A stretch of DNA of 41,285 bases from JAWUXM01 sp034111325 (GTDB taxonomy: Bacteria; Pseudomonadota; Alphaproteobacteria; Rickettsiales; JABIRX01), in NCBI GenBank assembly GCA_034111325.1, contig JAWUXM010000046.1, forward strand, positions 1 through 41,285, in the 5' to 3' direction. Under the pieces are notes generated by a model. That model searched no databases. It was not told the DNA's origin and saw nothing but the letters and a program-made list of their open reading frames with translations. Positions 34,601 to 41,285 of this stretch are shown one piece after another. The translations under genes were made by a program, and so were the position numbers. Numbering within the stretch: the stretch's first letter is position 1; each line of letters starts with the position of its first letter.

Positions 34601-34668
34601 TTATCTGTTGCCTTTTTCAATTAGCCGCTTTATATAATAGAACTATTAATTAATTTTACAGGTTCACA

Positions 34669-34944
34669 ATGTCTAAAACAACCAAATTTCTAAGTTCTAT
34701 CGCAGTTGGTATAGCTGCCCTTTCTGTTGCTTCATATTCTGACGATGCTTCTGCCAAAAAGAAAGTCGAAATGGAAAAATGCTACGGCGTAGTAAAAGCT
34801 GGGCAAAATGACTGCGGCAACGCATCTGGCACTCACTCATGTGCTGGTCAAGCTAAGGCTGATTCTGCAGCTGGTGAATGGCTATTACTACCTGAAGGCA
34901 CTTGCAGCCGTATTACTGGCGGCTCTACTAAAGCAAAATCTTAA
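34669..34944 (+). CDS. DUF2282 (bufferin-type) four-Cys exported peptide
   Basis: This 91-residue precursor has a signal peptide (about 1-29, cut after ASA). A mature part with four conserved Cys follows: EKCYGVVKAG, NDCGN, HSCAGQAK and EGTCSRITGG (Cys38, 49, 58, 79). The pattern is that of DUF2282, recently described as bufferins: metal-binding peptides whose cysteines are modified by a DUF692 (MNIO) enzyme with a DUF2063 partner. Neither partner is in the window. TATAAT occurs at 34633-34638, with a weak TTGCCT at longer-than-ideal spacing. Role in copper buffering is inferred from the family. Confidence 0.88.
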   Translation: MSKTTKFLSSIAVGIAALSVASYSDDASAKKKVEMEKCYGVVKAGQNDCGNASGTHSCAGQAKADSAAGEWLLLPEGTCSRITGGSTKAKS

Positions 34945-34947
34945 GAC

Positions 34948-35115
34948 TAATCTTTTTTAGTGCTATTTGCTATTCCGTTAAAGCTCCCTCTCCCTTAATC
35001 ATAAGGGAGCTGGGGTAAGGGTTTGCAGGATATGAATGTAGGCTTTTCGAGAATTATACGCTCTCTCGCTCAAGCAGGACATTTAACAAAGATCATACCA
35101 CAAATTTTTATATCT
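34948..35115. repeat. Composite palindromic element after the DUF2282 gene
   Basis: The edge TAATCTTTTTTAGTGC begins 3 nt after the stop. GTTAAAGCT then leads into CCCTCTCCCTTAATCATAAG, with a shortened tail. The far arm TCAAGCAGGACATTTAACAAAGA closes it at about 35115. So one repeat type sits inside the other. The remaining 35116-35251 is AT-rich recA leader without a visible gene. Confidence 0.72.
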
Positions 35116-35251
35116 AGAATCGTATCAATTTTACGCACATTCAATATTGATAAATAAAAAAACACTATTAGCTTCTGCTGTACTAAATTTACAAAACCTG
35201 AGAGAATGTGAGAATTCAAGGAGGGCAATTTAATAAATATATAGGTATAAA

Positions 35252-36262
35252 ATGGACAAAAAAAAAGCATTAGAAACTGCCCTCTCGCAAATCGAAAAAT
35301 CATACGGTAAAGGCTCAGTGATGAAACTGGGTGAAAGAGGCGCTCTGGATATTGATTCTTACTCAACTGGCTCGATTGCTATTGACTGGGCGTTAGGAAT
35401 TGGCGGCTTACCTAAGGGTCGTGTCATCGAAATTTTTGGCCCTGAATCCTCAGGAAAAACAACCCTTGCCCTATCCACTATTGCACAAGCACAAAAAGCT
35501 GGCGGTACATGCGCCTTCATAGATGCTGAACATGCACTTGACCCAATATATGCAGGAAATTTAGGTGTTGACGTTGATGAATTAATCATCTCACAACCAG
35601 ATACTGGTGAGCAATCACTCGAAATCACAGACACATTAGTACGCTCTGGCGCTGTAGATGTTGTCGTAATTGATTCCGTTGCTGCTCTCGTTCCTAAAGC
35701 AGAGCTAGAAGGTGACATGGGTGATAGCCATATGGGTCTACAAGCTAGGCTTATGAGCCAAGCTCTCCGTAAACTTACCGGCTCAATATCTAAAACAAAA
35801 TGCATGGTTATTTTCATCAACCAAATTCGCATGAAAATTGGCGTAATGTTTGGCTCACCGGAAACTACAACTGGTGGTAATGCATTAAAATTCTATGCAT
35901 CTGTCCGTATTGATATCAGGAGAATTGGCTCTATCAAAGACAAAGAAGAAATTGTCGGTAATAATGTCAGGATTAAAATTGTTAAAAACAAAGTTGCTCC
36001 ACCATTTAGAGTAGTTGAAACTGAAATAATGTATGGTGAAGGAATTTCTAAAACTGGTGAACTCGTTGAACTTGGCGTTAGAGAAGACATAGTCGAAAAA
36101 TCAGGATCATGGTATGCTTACAATGGCGAGCGCATCGGACAAGGTAAGGAAAATGTTAAACAATTCTTGAAAGACAACCCTAAAATGGCCGAGGAAATTG
36201 AACATAAAGTTCGTGAAAAACTTGGGCTTATTAAAGAAAAATCTACTGACAAAGCTGCTTAA
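35252..36262 (+). CDS. recA: Recombinase RecA
   Basis: RecA drives homologous recombination and the SOS response. The 336 residues contain Walker A GPESSGKTT (63-71), the LSTIAQAQKAGGTCAFIDAEHALDP segment, Walker B VDVVVIDSV, loop 2 with FINQIRMKIGVMFGSPETTTGGNALKFY and a C-terminal lobe. A strong GGAGG lies 27 nt upstream of the ATG, too far to serve it, while only AGGTA is near. No alphaproteobacterial SOS box (GTTC-N7-GTTC) was seen upstream. comM starts 13 nt after the stop. Confidence 0.98.
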   Translation: MDKKKALETALSQIEKSYGKGSVMKLGERGALDIDSYSTGSIAIDWALGIGGLPKGRVIEIFGPESSGKTTLALSTIAQAQKAGGTCAFIDAEHALDPIYAGNLGVDVDELIISQPDTGEQSLEITDTLVRSGAVDVVVIDSVAALVPKAELEGDMGDSHMGLQARLMSQALRKLTGSISKTKCMVIFINQIRMKIGVMFGSPETTTGGNALKFYASVRIDIRRIGSIKDKEEIVGNNVRIKIVKNKVAPPFRVVETEIMYGEGISKTGELVELGVREDIVEKSGSWYAYNGERIGQGKENVKQFLKDNPKMAEEIEHKVREKLGLIKEKSTDKAA

Positions 36263-36275
36263 TTAGGCACGCCCA

Positions 36276-37781
36276 ATGTCATCGGCCAATATATCAACTA
36301 TCGCACTTACGGGGCTTAATTCTACTGATGTTGATGTGCAAGCGCACATCAGCAACGGTATGTTTGCATTCAATATTGTCGGCCTTGGCGATAAAGCTAT
36401 TAGCGAATCAAAAGAGCGAGTCCGCTCCGCCCTCTCTTCTGTTGGCTTGTCACTACCTTCAAAACGCATATTGATTAACCTTGCGCCAGCCAATCTAGTA
36501 AAAGAAGGTACCCATTTTGATTTACCGATTGCTCTCGCCATATTAGTGGCAATGAATGTTGTACAAGCTCAAGAAGTAGAAAATTACATCATAATGGGCG
36601 AGCTATCCTTAGATAGCAGTGTAAGCCCAGTAAGCGGCGTCTTGCCTGCTGCTATGCATGCTCTTGGTAGTGGCAAAGGAATTATATGCCCCGCACATAA
36701 TGGCAGCGAAGCTGCTTGGGCAGGAGAAGAGTTGCCAATTATTGCCGCTAAAAACCTAGTTGAATTAATCAATCACCTCAAAAATATAAGCCATATAGAA
36801 CGACCAAAAATCAAACCATCCATTGCAAATAATAATCAACAATTAGACATCTCCGATATTAAAGGCCAAGAAAATGCAAAACGTGCTTTGGAAATTGCCG
36901 CAAGTGGCAAACATAATATTTTAATGAGCGGCCCTCCGGGATCTGGGAAATCAATGTTGGCAGCACGTATAAATTCAATAATGCCTGATTTAACTGCTAA
37001 TGAAATTTTAGAGAATAGCATAATTGCCAGTGTCGTTGGCGACTTACAAAATGGTGAATTATCTACCCAACGCCCCTTTCGTAGCCCTCACCATTCTTGC
37101 TCAATGGCATCACTAACTGGTGGTGGACGAAAAGCAAAACCAGGCGAGATCACTTTGGCACATAATGGCATCTTGTTTCTCGATGAACTACCAGAATATA
37201 GCCGCCAATCACTTGAAGCATTACGCCAACCTTTGGAAAATCATAATATTACTGTAGCACGGGCTGATAATCATATAACCTACCCTGCGAACTTCCAACT
37301 AATCGCCGCAATGAATCCATGTAAATGTGGGTATTTATCAATCCCAGAAAAAGCCTGTAACCGTGTACCAGATTGCGCTAAACAATATCAAAGCAAAATC
37401 TCCGGCCCATTATTAGACCGCATCGATATCGTAATTGACGTACCTCAAATCTCTCCTTTTGATGTTCATGAATATAAAAGCGAAACATCAGCACAAATCA
37501 AAGAACGCGTACAAAAAACAAGACTCATCCAACAAACACGCTATAAAAATGATAATATCAACAGCAATGGAGAAGCTGGCAATCACCTACTTGAAAAATA
37601 CAGCGCTCTTGATGAGGAAAGTAAGAATTTGCTTAAACGCGCAATGGATAAATTTAAATTATCAATGCGTGGCTACACAAAAATCTTAAAAGTAGCACGT
37701 ACGATTGCGGATATGGAAGGATCACAAAATGTAGAGAAAAGACACTTAGCCGAAGCGATTAGCTACCGACAAGTAATTTAA
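36276..37781 (+). CDS. comM: YifB/ComM-family Mg chelatase-like ATPase
   Basis: This AAA+ helicase of the ComM type promotes branch migration during natural transformation in studied species. The 501 residues have the N-terminal Lon-protease-like fold (TDVDVQAHISNGMFAFNIVGLG, NLAPANLVKEGTHFDLPIAL). The AAA+ core shows Walker A SGPPGSGKSM (about 218-226), FRSPHHSCSMASLTGGG, Walker B ILFLDELPEYSR and MNPCKCGYLS. The zinc-type cysteines and the C-terminal Mg_chelatase_C part (MRGYTKILKVARTIADMEG) are complete. It lies just after recA, consistent with a recombination role, and ends 3 nt before the convergent bactofilin stop. Confidence 0.94.
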   Translation: MSSANISTIALTGLNSTDVDVQAHISNGMFAFNIVGLGDKAISESKERVRSALSSVGLSLPSKRILINLAPANLVKEGTHFDLPIALAILVAMNVVQAQEVENYIIMGELSLDSSVSPVSGVLPAAMHALGSGKGIICPAHNGSEAAWAGEELPIIAAKNLVELINHLKNISHIERPKIKPSIANNNQQLDISDIKGQENAKRALEIAASGKHNILMSGPPGSGKSMLAARINSIMPDLTANEILENSIIASVVGDLQNGELSTQRPFRSPHHSCSMASLTGGGRKAKPGEITLAHNGILFLDELPEYSRQSLEALRQPLENHNITVARADNHITYPANFQLIAAMNPCKCGYLSIPEKACNRVPDCAKQYQSKISGPLLDRIDIVIDVPQISPFDVHEYKSETSAQIKERVQKTRLIQQTRYKNDNINSNGEAGNHLLEKYSALDEESKNLLKRAMDKFKLSMRGYTKILKVARTIADMEGSQNVEKRHLAEAISYRQVI

Positions 37782-37784
37782 ATT

Positions 37785-38288
37785 TTAGTGAGAAGATTTA
37801 GCTGGTTTAGCTTTGGCTTTTGCAGGCTTATCTGATTGTAATGCTATAGCTGGAACATCGTCACTTTCTGTATCATAACCCTCAAGAATATCTTCAAGGT
37901 CATCAAACTGAACTTTACGACAATTACCATTTACGTGAGCACCAGATTCTACGGCTAAATAACCATATTCAATATCACCATCAACTCTAGCACTAGCAGT
38001 AATAGTTACATTTTTAGCCTTTAATGTTCCTGATTTTGTTTTACCGTTGATAACTAGATAGTCCGCTTCAACATTACCTTCAATTACAGCGCTTTTTCTA
38101 ACAGTAATATGTTTGCATTTGACATTACCTTTAACCTTACCGCCTATTTCAATTGCGCCATCACTAGAGATATCGCCTTCGATATTTAAATCAGAAACTA
38201 TGATTGATGGAGCCTGCTTACGCCCTTGCGCTTGTGACATAGGCAAAACATGCGCTTCATGACCATTAGCGGATTTCTTATAAAACAT
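37785..38288 (-). CDS. Bactofilin
   Basis: Bactofilins are beta-helical cytoskeletal proteins that polymerise without nucleotides and localise cell-wall enzymes. The 167 residues have a disordered N-terminus (1-30) and the repeating beta-helix core (about 31-130, DLNIEGDISSDGAIEIGGKV and KSAVIEGNVEADYLVINGK). An acidic/Lys-Ala tail follows. The start overlaps the upstream M23 peptidase by 11 nt, so the two are translated together. That pairing (CcmA-Csd1 in Helicobacter, other rod/helix formers) suggests a shape or septal module. Confidence 0.93.
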   Translation of the reverse strand: MFYKKSANGHEAHVLPMSQAQGRKQAPSIIVSDLNIEGDISSDGAIEIGGKVKGNVKCKHITVRKSAVIEGNVEADYLVINGKTKSGTLKAKNVTITASARVDGDIEYGYLAVESGAHVNGNCRKVQFDDLEDILEGYDTESDDVPAIALQSDKPAKAKAKPAKSSH

Positions 38289-39396
38289 TTGAACCTGCTC
38301 TTAAAAATTTCTCAGGATTATAAGGTTTGCCCTTATATCTTATTTCATAGTGCAGATGTGGCCCAGTGCTGCGCCCAGTATCACCTTGATAGCCAATAAT
38401 ATCACCTTTTTTTAATATATCTCCTTTACTAACGGTAGTTTTATTTAAGTGACCGTAGCGTGTTGTCACACCGTAACCATGATCGATCTCTATTAAATTA
38501 CCGTAGCTGCCTTTACGTCCAGAATATTTAACTACCCCAGGGCCAGTAGCGTAAACTGTCGCACGTATAGGACCAGCAAAATCTGTTCCATAATGAAAGC
38601 CTACCTTCCTTCTAACAGGATCAATTCTTTTACCGTAACGGCTAGATAGATAGAATTTACTCATTGGGGAAGCAAGTGGCATAGAATTTACTAACTGTTC
38701 AAGATATACAAGTCTTTCCATATTTTCGGCAAATTGCAAACCACTATCAATCCTGTCTCCATATTTAACCTCACCACCATCAGCGACAAATGGCCCACCT
38801 TGATTACCAAAGCTAAACACTTCATTAACTGCGCTATTATCACTGACATCCTCCTCAACTACAACGTCTGATACTTGCAAACCAGTCATTGATATAACTT
38901 TTTCTAGGTTAGATATGCGTGATTCTGCGTTACTATGGATATCGGCCACAACTTTAGCTTTCTTCTCTTTTTCAACAAAATGATCATTTACTTCATATGC
39001 AAGATCCTGCTGATTACCTATAGCTTCTTTTAGAAAAGAATTTTTATCTTTACCTTTTAACTTAGAATCGTTGGTGGAATTGTTTTTGCCCTTTACTGCA
39101 CCAAGGTCAGTTACAGTTTCAAAATAGTGATTTAGGCGAACAAGATTACCTTGTAGATTATCAATCTTTGTTTGTAGATCTAGATTAATTAAATTAGCTT
39201 GCTGAACCTCCTGCTCTTTATCACGGAGGGTTTGCTTGTTACTAATATATTTTCCACTTGAGAAAGAAGACCAAACAATGAACGAAACAAATAGCGCAAA
39301 TACAGCAAATTGCCCTAACGGTGTTAGCGGCAAGCTTTTTATATCATCATCCGTGATGATAAGTATTTTTCTTTTGCGGAATATCTTACTAAACAT
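38278..39396 (-). CDS. M23 (LytM-type) metallopeptidase, membrane-anchored
   Basis: This is a periplasmic peptidoglycan peptidase or an inactive regulator of one. The 372 residues show a short cytoplasmic N-terminus and one membrane helix (about 24-44). A coiled coil (about 55-110) is followed by a linker and a C-terminal M23 domain (about 245-365). The zinc ligands appear intact: HYGTDFAGP (H-x3-D, His near 266) and GPHLHYEIRYKG (H-x-H near 344-348). An active enzyme is therefore expected. It is the first gene of the pair with bactofilin. A 695-bp gene-free region lies upstream. Confidence 0.92.
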   Translation of the reverse strand: MFSKIFRKRKILIITDDDIKSLPLTPLGQFAVFALFVSFIVWSSFSSGKYISNKQTLRDKEQEVQQANLINLDLQTKIDNLQGNLVRLNHYFETVTDLGAVKGKNNSTNDSKLKGKDKNSFLKEAIGNQQDLAYEVNDHFVEKEKKAKVVADIHSNAESRISNLEKVISMTGLQVSDVVVEEDVSDNSAVNEVFSFGNQGGPFVADGGEVKYGDRIDSGLQFAENMERLVYLEQLVNSMPLASPMSKFYLSSRYGKRIDPVRRKVGFHYGTDFAGPIRATVYATGPGVVKYSGRKGSYGNLIEIDHGYGVTTRYGHLNKTTVSKGDILKKGDIIGYQGDTGRSTGPHLHYEIRYKGKPYNPEKFLRAGSNVL

Positions 39397-39845
39397 AATT
39401 TTTAAAAAGCGTTTTTGCGTCCAATCAACTTACAAAGCTCATTGAGTTAATGCAAGCGAAATATAGCACCACGTCAATTCTGACCATCAATTCTTGGTGA
39501 AGCATTTCTAACACGTACCATGCACAAATGTCAAATAAGAGGTGTTGTGTTCGTTATATTGGCGGTGTCGCAAGATAATGACAAGAAGTGACAGCTGGAA
39601 TATAATTCTCCTCACGCGTCATAGCTTGACAATGCAGCGCATCTGCTTTGGATGGAGCGTTAGCGACGCCCGCAGGTAGAAGAAACACCTTAGTGTTTCT
39701 GAATCAATTTTGCAAAAATTCTAGGTCTATCCAGAGTCACAAACAATCACCTATTATTTACTCCTGGATTACCTTATAGGGGCAAGGGGAAATCTTTTCT
39801 GGAAATGCTTTAAAGAACAACTCACTCAGCCCATTGCATGGCAAG
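39397..39845. other. Gene-free stretch upstream of the M23 gene
   Basis: No gene can be supported here. It should hold the promoter for the M23-bactofilin pair at its left end (minus strand). A small perfect hairpin AGAAACAC/GTGTTTCT lies at about 39680-39700. A segment resembling tRNA-Pro occurs at about 39620-39680. The rest is unremarkable AT-rich DNA. Confidence 0.5.
39620..39680 (+). pseudogene. Possible tRNA-Pro remnant
   Basis: AGCGCATCTGCTTTGG (39636-39651) is identical to the D-stem-to-anticodon part typical of tRNA-Pro(TGG). It is followed by a partly matching GGAGCG...GCAGGT. The anticodon stem does not close and acceptor and T arms are missing, so it cannot be a working tRNA. It may be a decayed gene, an integration scar or chance. 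Confidence 0.3.
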
Positions 39846-39968
39846 TTAAGAGATTTTGTTTTGATTTTTGACACATGTCCTGAGCAAGTGAGCGACGTGT
39901 ATACTACATACACAAGCCAAACGAGCGAAGGTTATGTGTCAAAAAGCACTCAAAAAGACCAGATTTTA
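39846..39968. repeat. Palindromic element, first of tandem pair after guaB
   Basis: Outer arms TTTTTGACACAT and ATGTGTCAAAAA pair perfectly, with bases differing from other copies. The tip is GTGTATACTACATACAC. It shares a nearly identical core of about 57 bp with the next copy (39882-39939 against 40010-40066). Confidence 0.85.
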
Positions 39969-39969
39969 A

Positions 39970-40094
39970 AAATCTAAGAGATTTTGTGATGATTTTTTGC
40001 AAATCTCCTGAGCAAGTGAGCGATGTGTATACTACATACACAAGCCGAACGAGCGAAGGTTATGTGTAAAAGCACACAAAAGAATTAGATTTTA
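39970..40094. repeat. Palindromic element, second of tandem pair after guaB
   Basis: This copy abuts the guaB stop codon (40092-40094). The outer arms have diverged (TTTTTTGCAAAT against ATGTGTAAAA), so the outer stem is weaker than in its neighbour. The inner core and tip are retained. Confidence 0.82.
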
Positions 40095-41285
40095 GGTGGA
40101 GACGCCGTAGTTTGGAGATTCACGCGTAATCACAATATTATGCGGATGACTTTCTTTAAGCCCTGCATTAGTGATTCTCACAAAACTTGCATTTTTTTGA
40201 AAATCTTTAATTGCGTTACTGCCAGTATAGCCCATCGCTGCCTTCAAGCCGCCGATGATTTGATGCACAACATCTGAAACTGGTCCTTTATAAGGAACCC
40301 TTCCTTCAACTCCTTCTGGTACTAATTTTAATTTATCACTAACTTCCTGTTGGAAATAACGATCTGCTGAACCTCTAGCCATTGCGCCGAGCGAACCCAT
40401 GCCACGATACATTTTATATGAGCGCCCTTGAAAAAGGATAATTTCTCCTGGAGCTTCTTCTGTGCCTGCAAACATCCCGCCTAACATAACACAATCTGCG
40501 CCAGCTGCTATTGCTTTAGCGAGGTCACCTGAATATTTCACGCCACCATCTGCTATTAATTTTACCTTAGAATTTTTACAAGCTTCTGCAACTTCCATAA
40601 TCGCTGTAAGTTGCGGTACACCAACACCGGCAACGATTCTTGTTGTGCAGATTGAACCAGGGCCAATTCCTACTTTAACAGCGTCTGCCCCAGCTTTGAT
40701 TAAAGCTTCAGCGCCTTCTTTTGTTGCTACATTCCCAGCAATAACATCTAAATTTTTATATTTTTTCTTAATCGCTTTAACAGTGTCAATCACCCCTTTT
40801 GAATGACCATGCGCTGTATCGACCACAACCGCATCAACTTCGGCAGCAACTAAAGCCTCAACCCTTTTTAAAGCTTCTTCACCAGCGCCAACTGCTGCGA
40901 TAACCCGCAAACGACCTTTTGCATCCTTACTCGCATGTGGATATTTCTTGGCTTTTTCGATATCTTTAACCGTTATTAGCCCAACACATGAAAAATTATG
41001 GTCAACGACCAATAGTTTTTCTATACGATGTTCATGTAAAAGCTTTTTAGCGGCTTGCTGACTAACATTCTCTTTAACTGTAACCAAATCGCTTTTGGTC
41101 ATGATGTCTGCAACTTTTGTCTCCTGATCCTTAGCGAAACGCACATCACGATTAGTGATAATTCCGACCAATTTATTGCTGTCTTTTTCAACAACAGGAA
41201 TCCCAGATATACTATTAACCTTCATTATACGCAGCGCATCCGCAAGGGTTTGCTCAGGCCTAATTGTAATTGGGTCAATCACCAT
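40092..41285 (-). CDS. guaB: IMP dehydrogenase, partial
   Basis: GuaB oxidises IMP to XMP with NAD+, the committed step of GMP synthesis. The 397 visible residues start inside the gene. The Bateman (CBS) domain comes first (PEQTLADALRIMKVNSISGIPVV, IMTKSDLVTV), then the TIM-barrel part. The latter has DTAHGHSKGVIDTV, the catalytic loop GIGPGSICTTRIVAGVG with its Cys, and the flap region MYRGMGSLGAMARGSADRYF. The Met at the window edge is internal (bacterial GuaB has about 90 more residues before it), so this is not the true start. Two tandem palindromic elements follow its stop. Confidence 0.96.
   Translation of the reverse strand: MVIDPITIRPEQTLADALRIMKVNSISGIPVVEKDSNKLVGIITNRDVRFAKDQETKVADIMTKSDLVTVKENVSQQAAKKLLHEHRIEKLLVVDHNFSCVGLITVKDIEKAKKYPHASKDAKGRLRVIAAVGAGEEALKRVEALVAAEVDAVVVDTAHGHSKGVIDTVKAIKKKYKNLDVIAGNVATKEGAEALIKAGADAVKVGIGPGSICTTRIVAGVGVPQLTAIMEVAEACKNSKVKLIADGGVKYSGDLAKAIAAGADCVMLGGMFAGTEEAPGEIILFQGRSYKMYRGMGSLGAMARGSADRYFQQEVSDKLKLVPEGVEGRVPYKGPVSDVVHQIIGGLKAAMGYTGSNAIKDFQKNASFVRITNAGLKESHPHNIVITRESPNYGVST

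Noticed and set aside
35116..35251. SOS (LexA) box upstream of recA
   Set aside because: No GTTC-N7-GTTC or Escherichia-type box was found; absence was checked by eye only.
41283..41285. guaB start codon at the window edge
   Set aside because: The Met is in the CBS region; bacterial GuaB has about 90 further residues before it, so the gene is simply cut.

Overview
The window looks like chromosome from a low-GC alphaproteobacterium. The evidence is the order rpmH-rnpA-yidD-yidC-engB-argB, a Shemin-type 5-aminolevulinate synthase beside ctaA, a short-form HisG, a propionyl-CoA carboxylase operon and a bactofilin/M23 pair. A 1446-residue ankyrin protein, a gene resembling the rickettsial DUF2610 family and many palindromic intergenic repeats point toward Rickettsiales or a related host-associated lineage. 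Retained his and arg genes argue against a strongly reduced obligate parasite. Genus cannot be given from the sequence alone.

Layout. 1-3526: pccB-pccA on the minus strand, with pccA cut by the window edge. 3623-4231: unrecognised membrane protein. 4208-5693: ubiA, a HIT-family gene and tRNA-Val(GAC). 5700-6194: a gene-free block of nested palindromes. 6195-8122: hisG-hisD. 8196-9170: a quinone-reductase-like gene. 9175-12300: lpxK, an LpxL-type acyltransferase and rmuC as one overlapping minus-strand unit. 12459-16456: rpmH-rnpA-yidD-yidC-engB-argB behind a good sigma70-like promoter. 16618-18513: mreB-mreC. 18520-18976: a gene-free region with a folded repeat. 18977-25004: the ankyrin protein, the DUF2610-like gene and a DadA-like gene. 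25108-28956: dnaE and an HU gene with a terminator. 29530-31697: ctaA-hemA. 31716-34944: an unusual heme-copper-oxidase-like protein, grxC, tsaD and a DUF2282 (bufferin-type) peptide. 35252-37781: recA-comM. 37785-39396: an M23 peptidase and a bactofilin. 40092-41285: guaB, cut by the window edge.

Most of the window is housekeeping: envelope (lpxK, lpxL, mreBC, bactofilin, M23, yidC), heme and respiration (hemA, ctaA, ubiA), DNA maintenance (dnaE, recA, comM, rmuC, HU) and biosynthesis (his, arg, guaB).

Five things stand out. (1) A family of roughly 120-bp palindromic elements usually sits just after stop codons in one orientation, and its stems change in compensating pairs. (2) The giant ankyrin protein carries two HEPN-like R-x4-H motifs. 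(3) A ba3-like oxidase subunit I homologue appears to lack the CuB His-His pair and the cross-linking Tyr. (4) A four-Cys DUF2282 peptide has no modification genes nearby. (5) A palindrome between argB and mreC recurs near mreB, apparently split by about 230 bp of structured sequence. No CRISPR array, transposase or prophage gene was seen.
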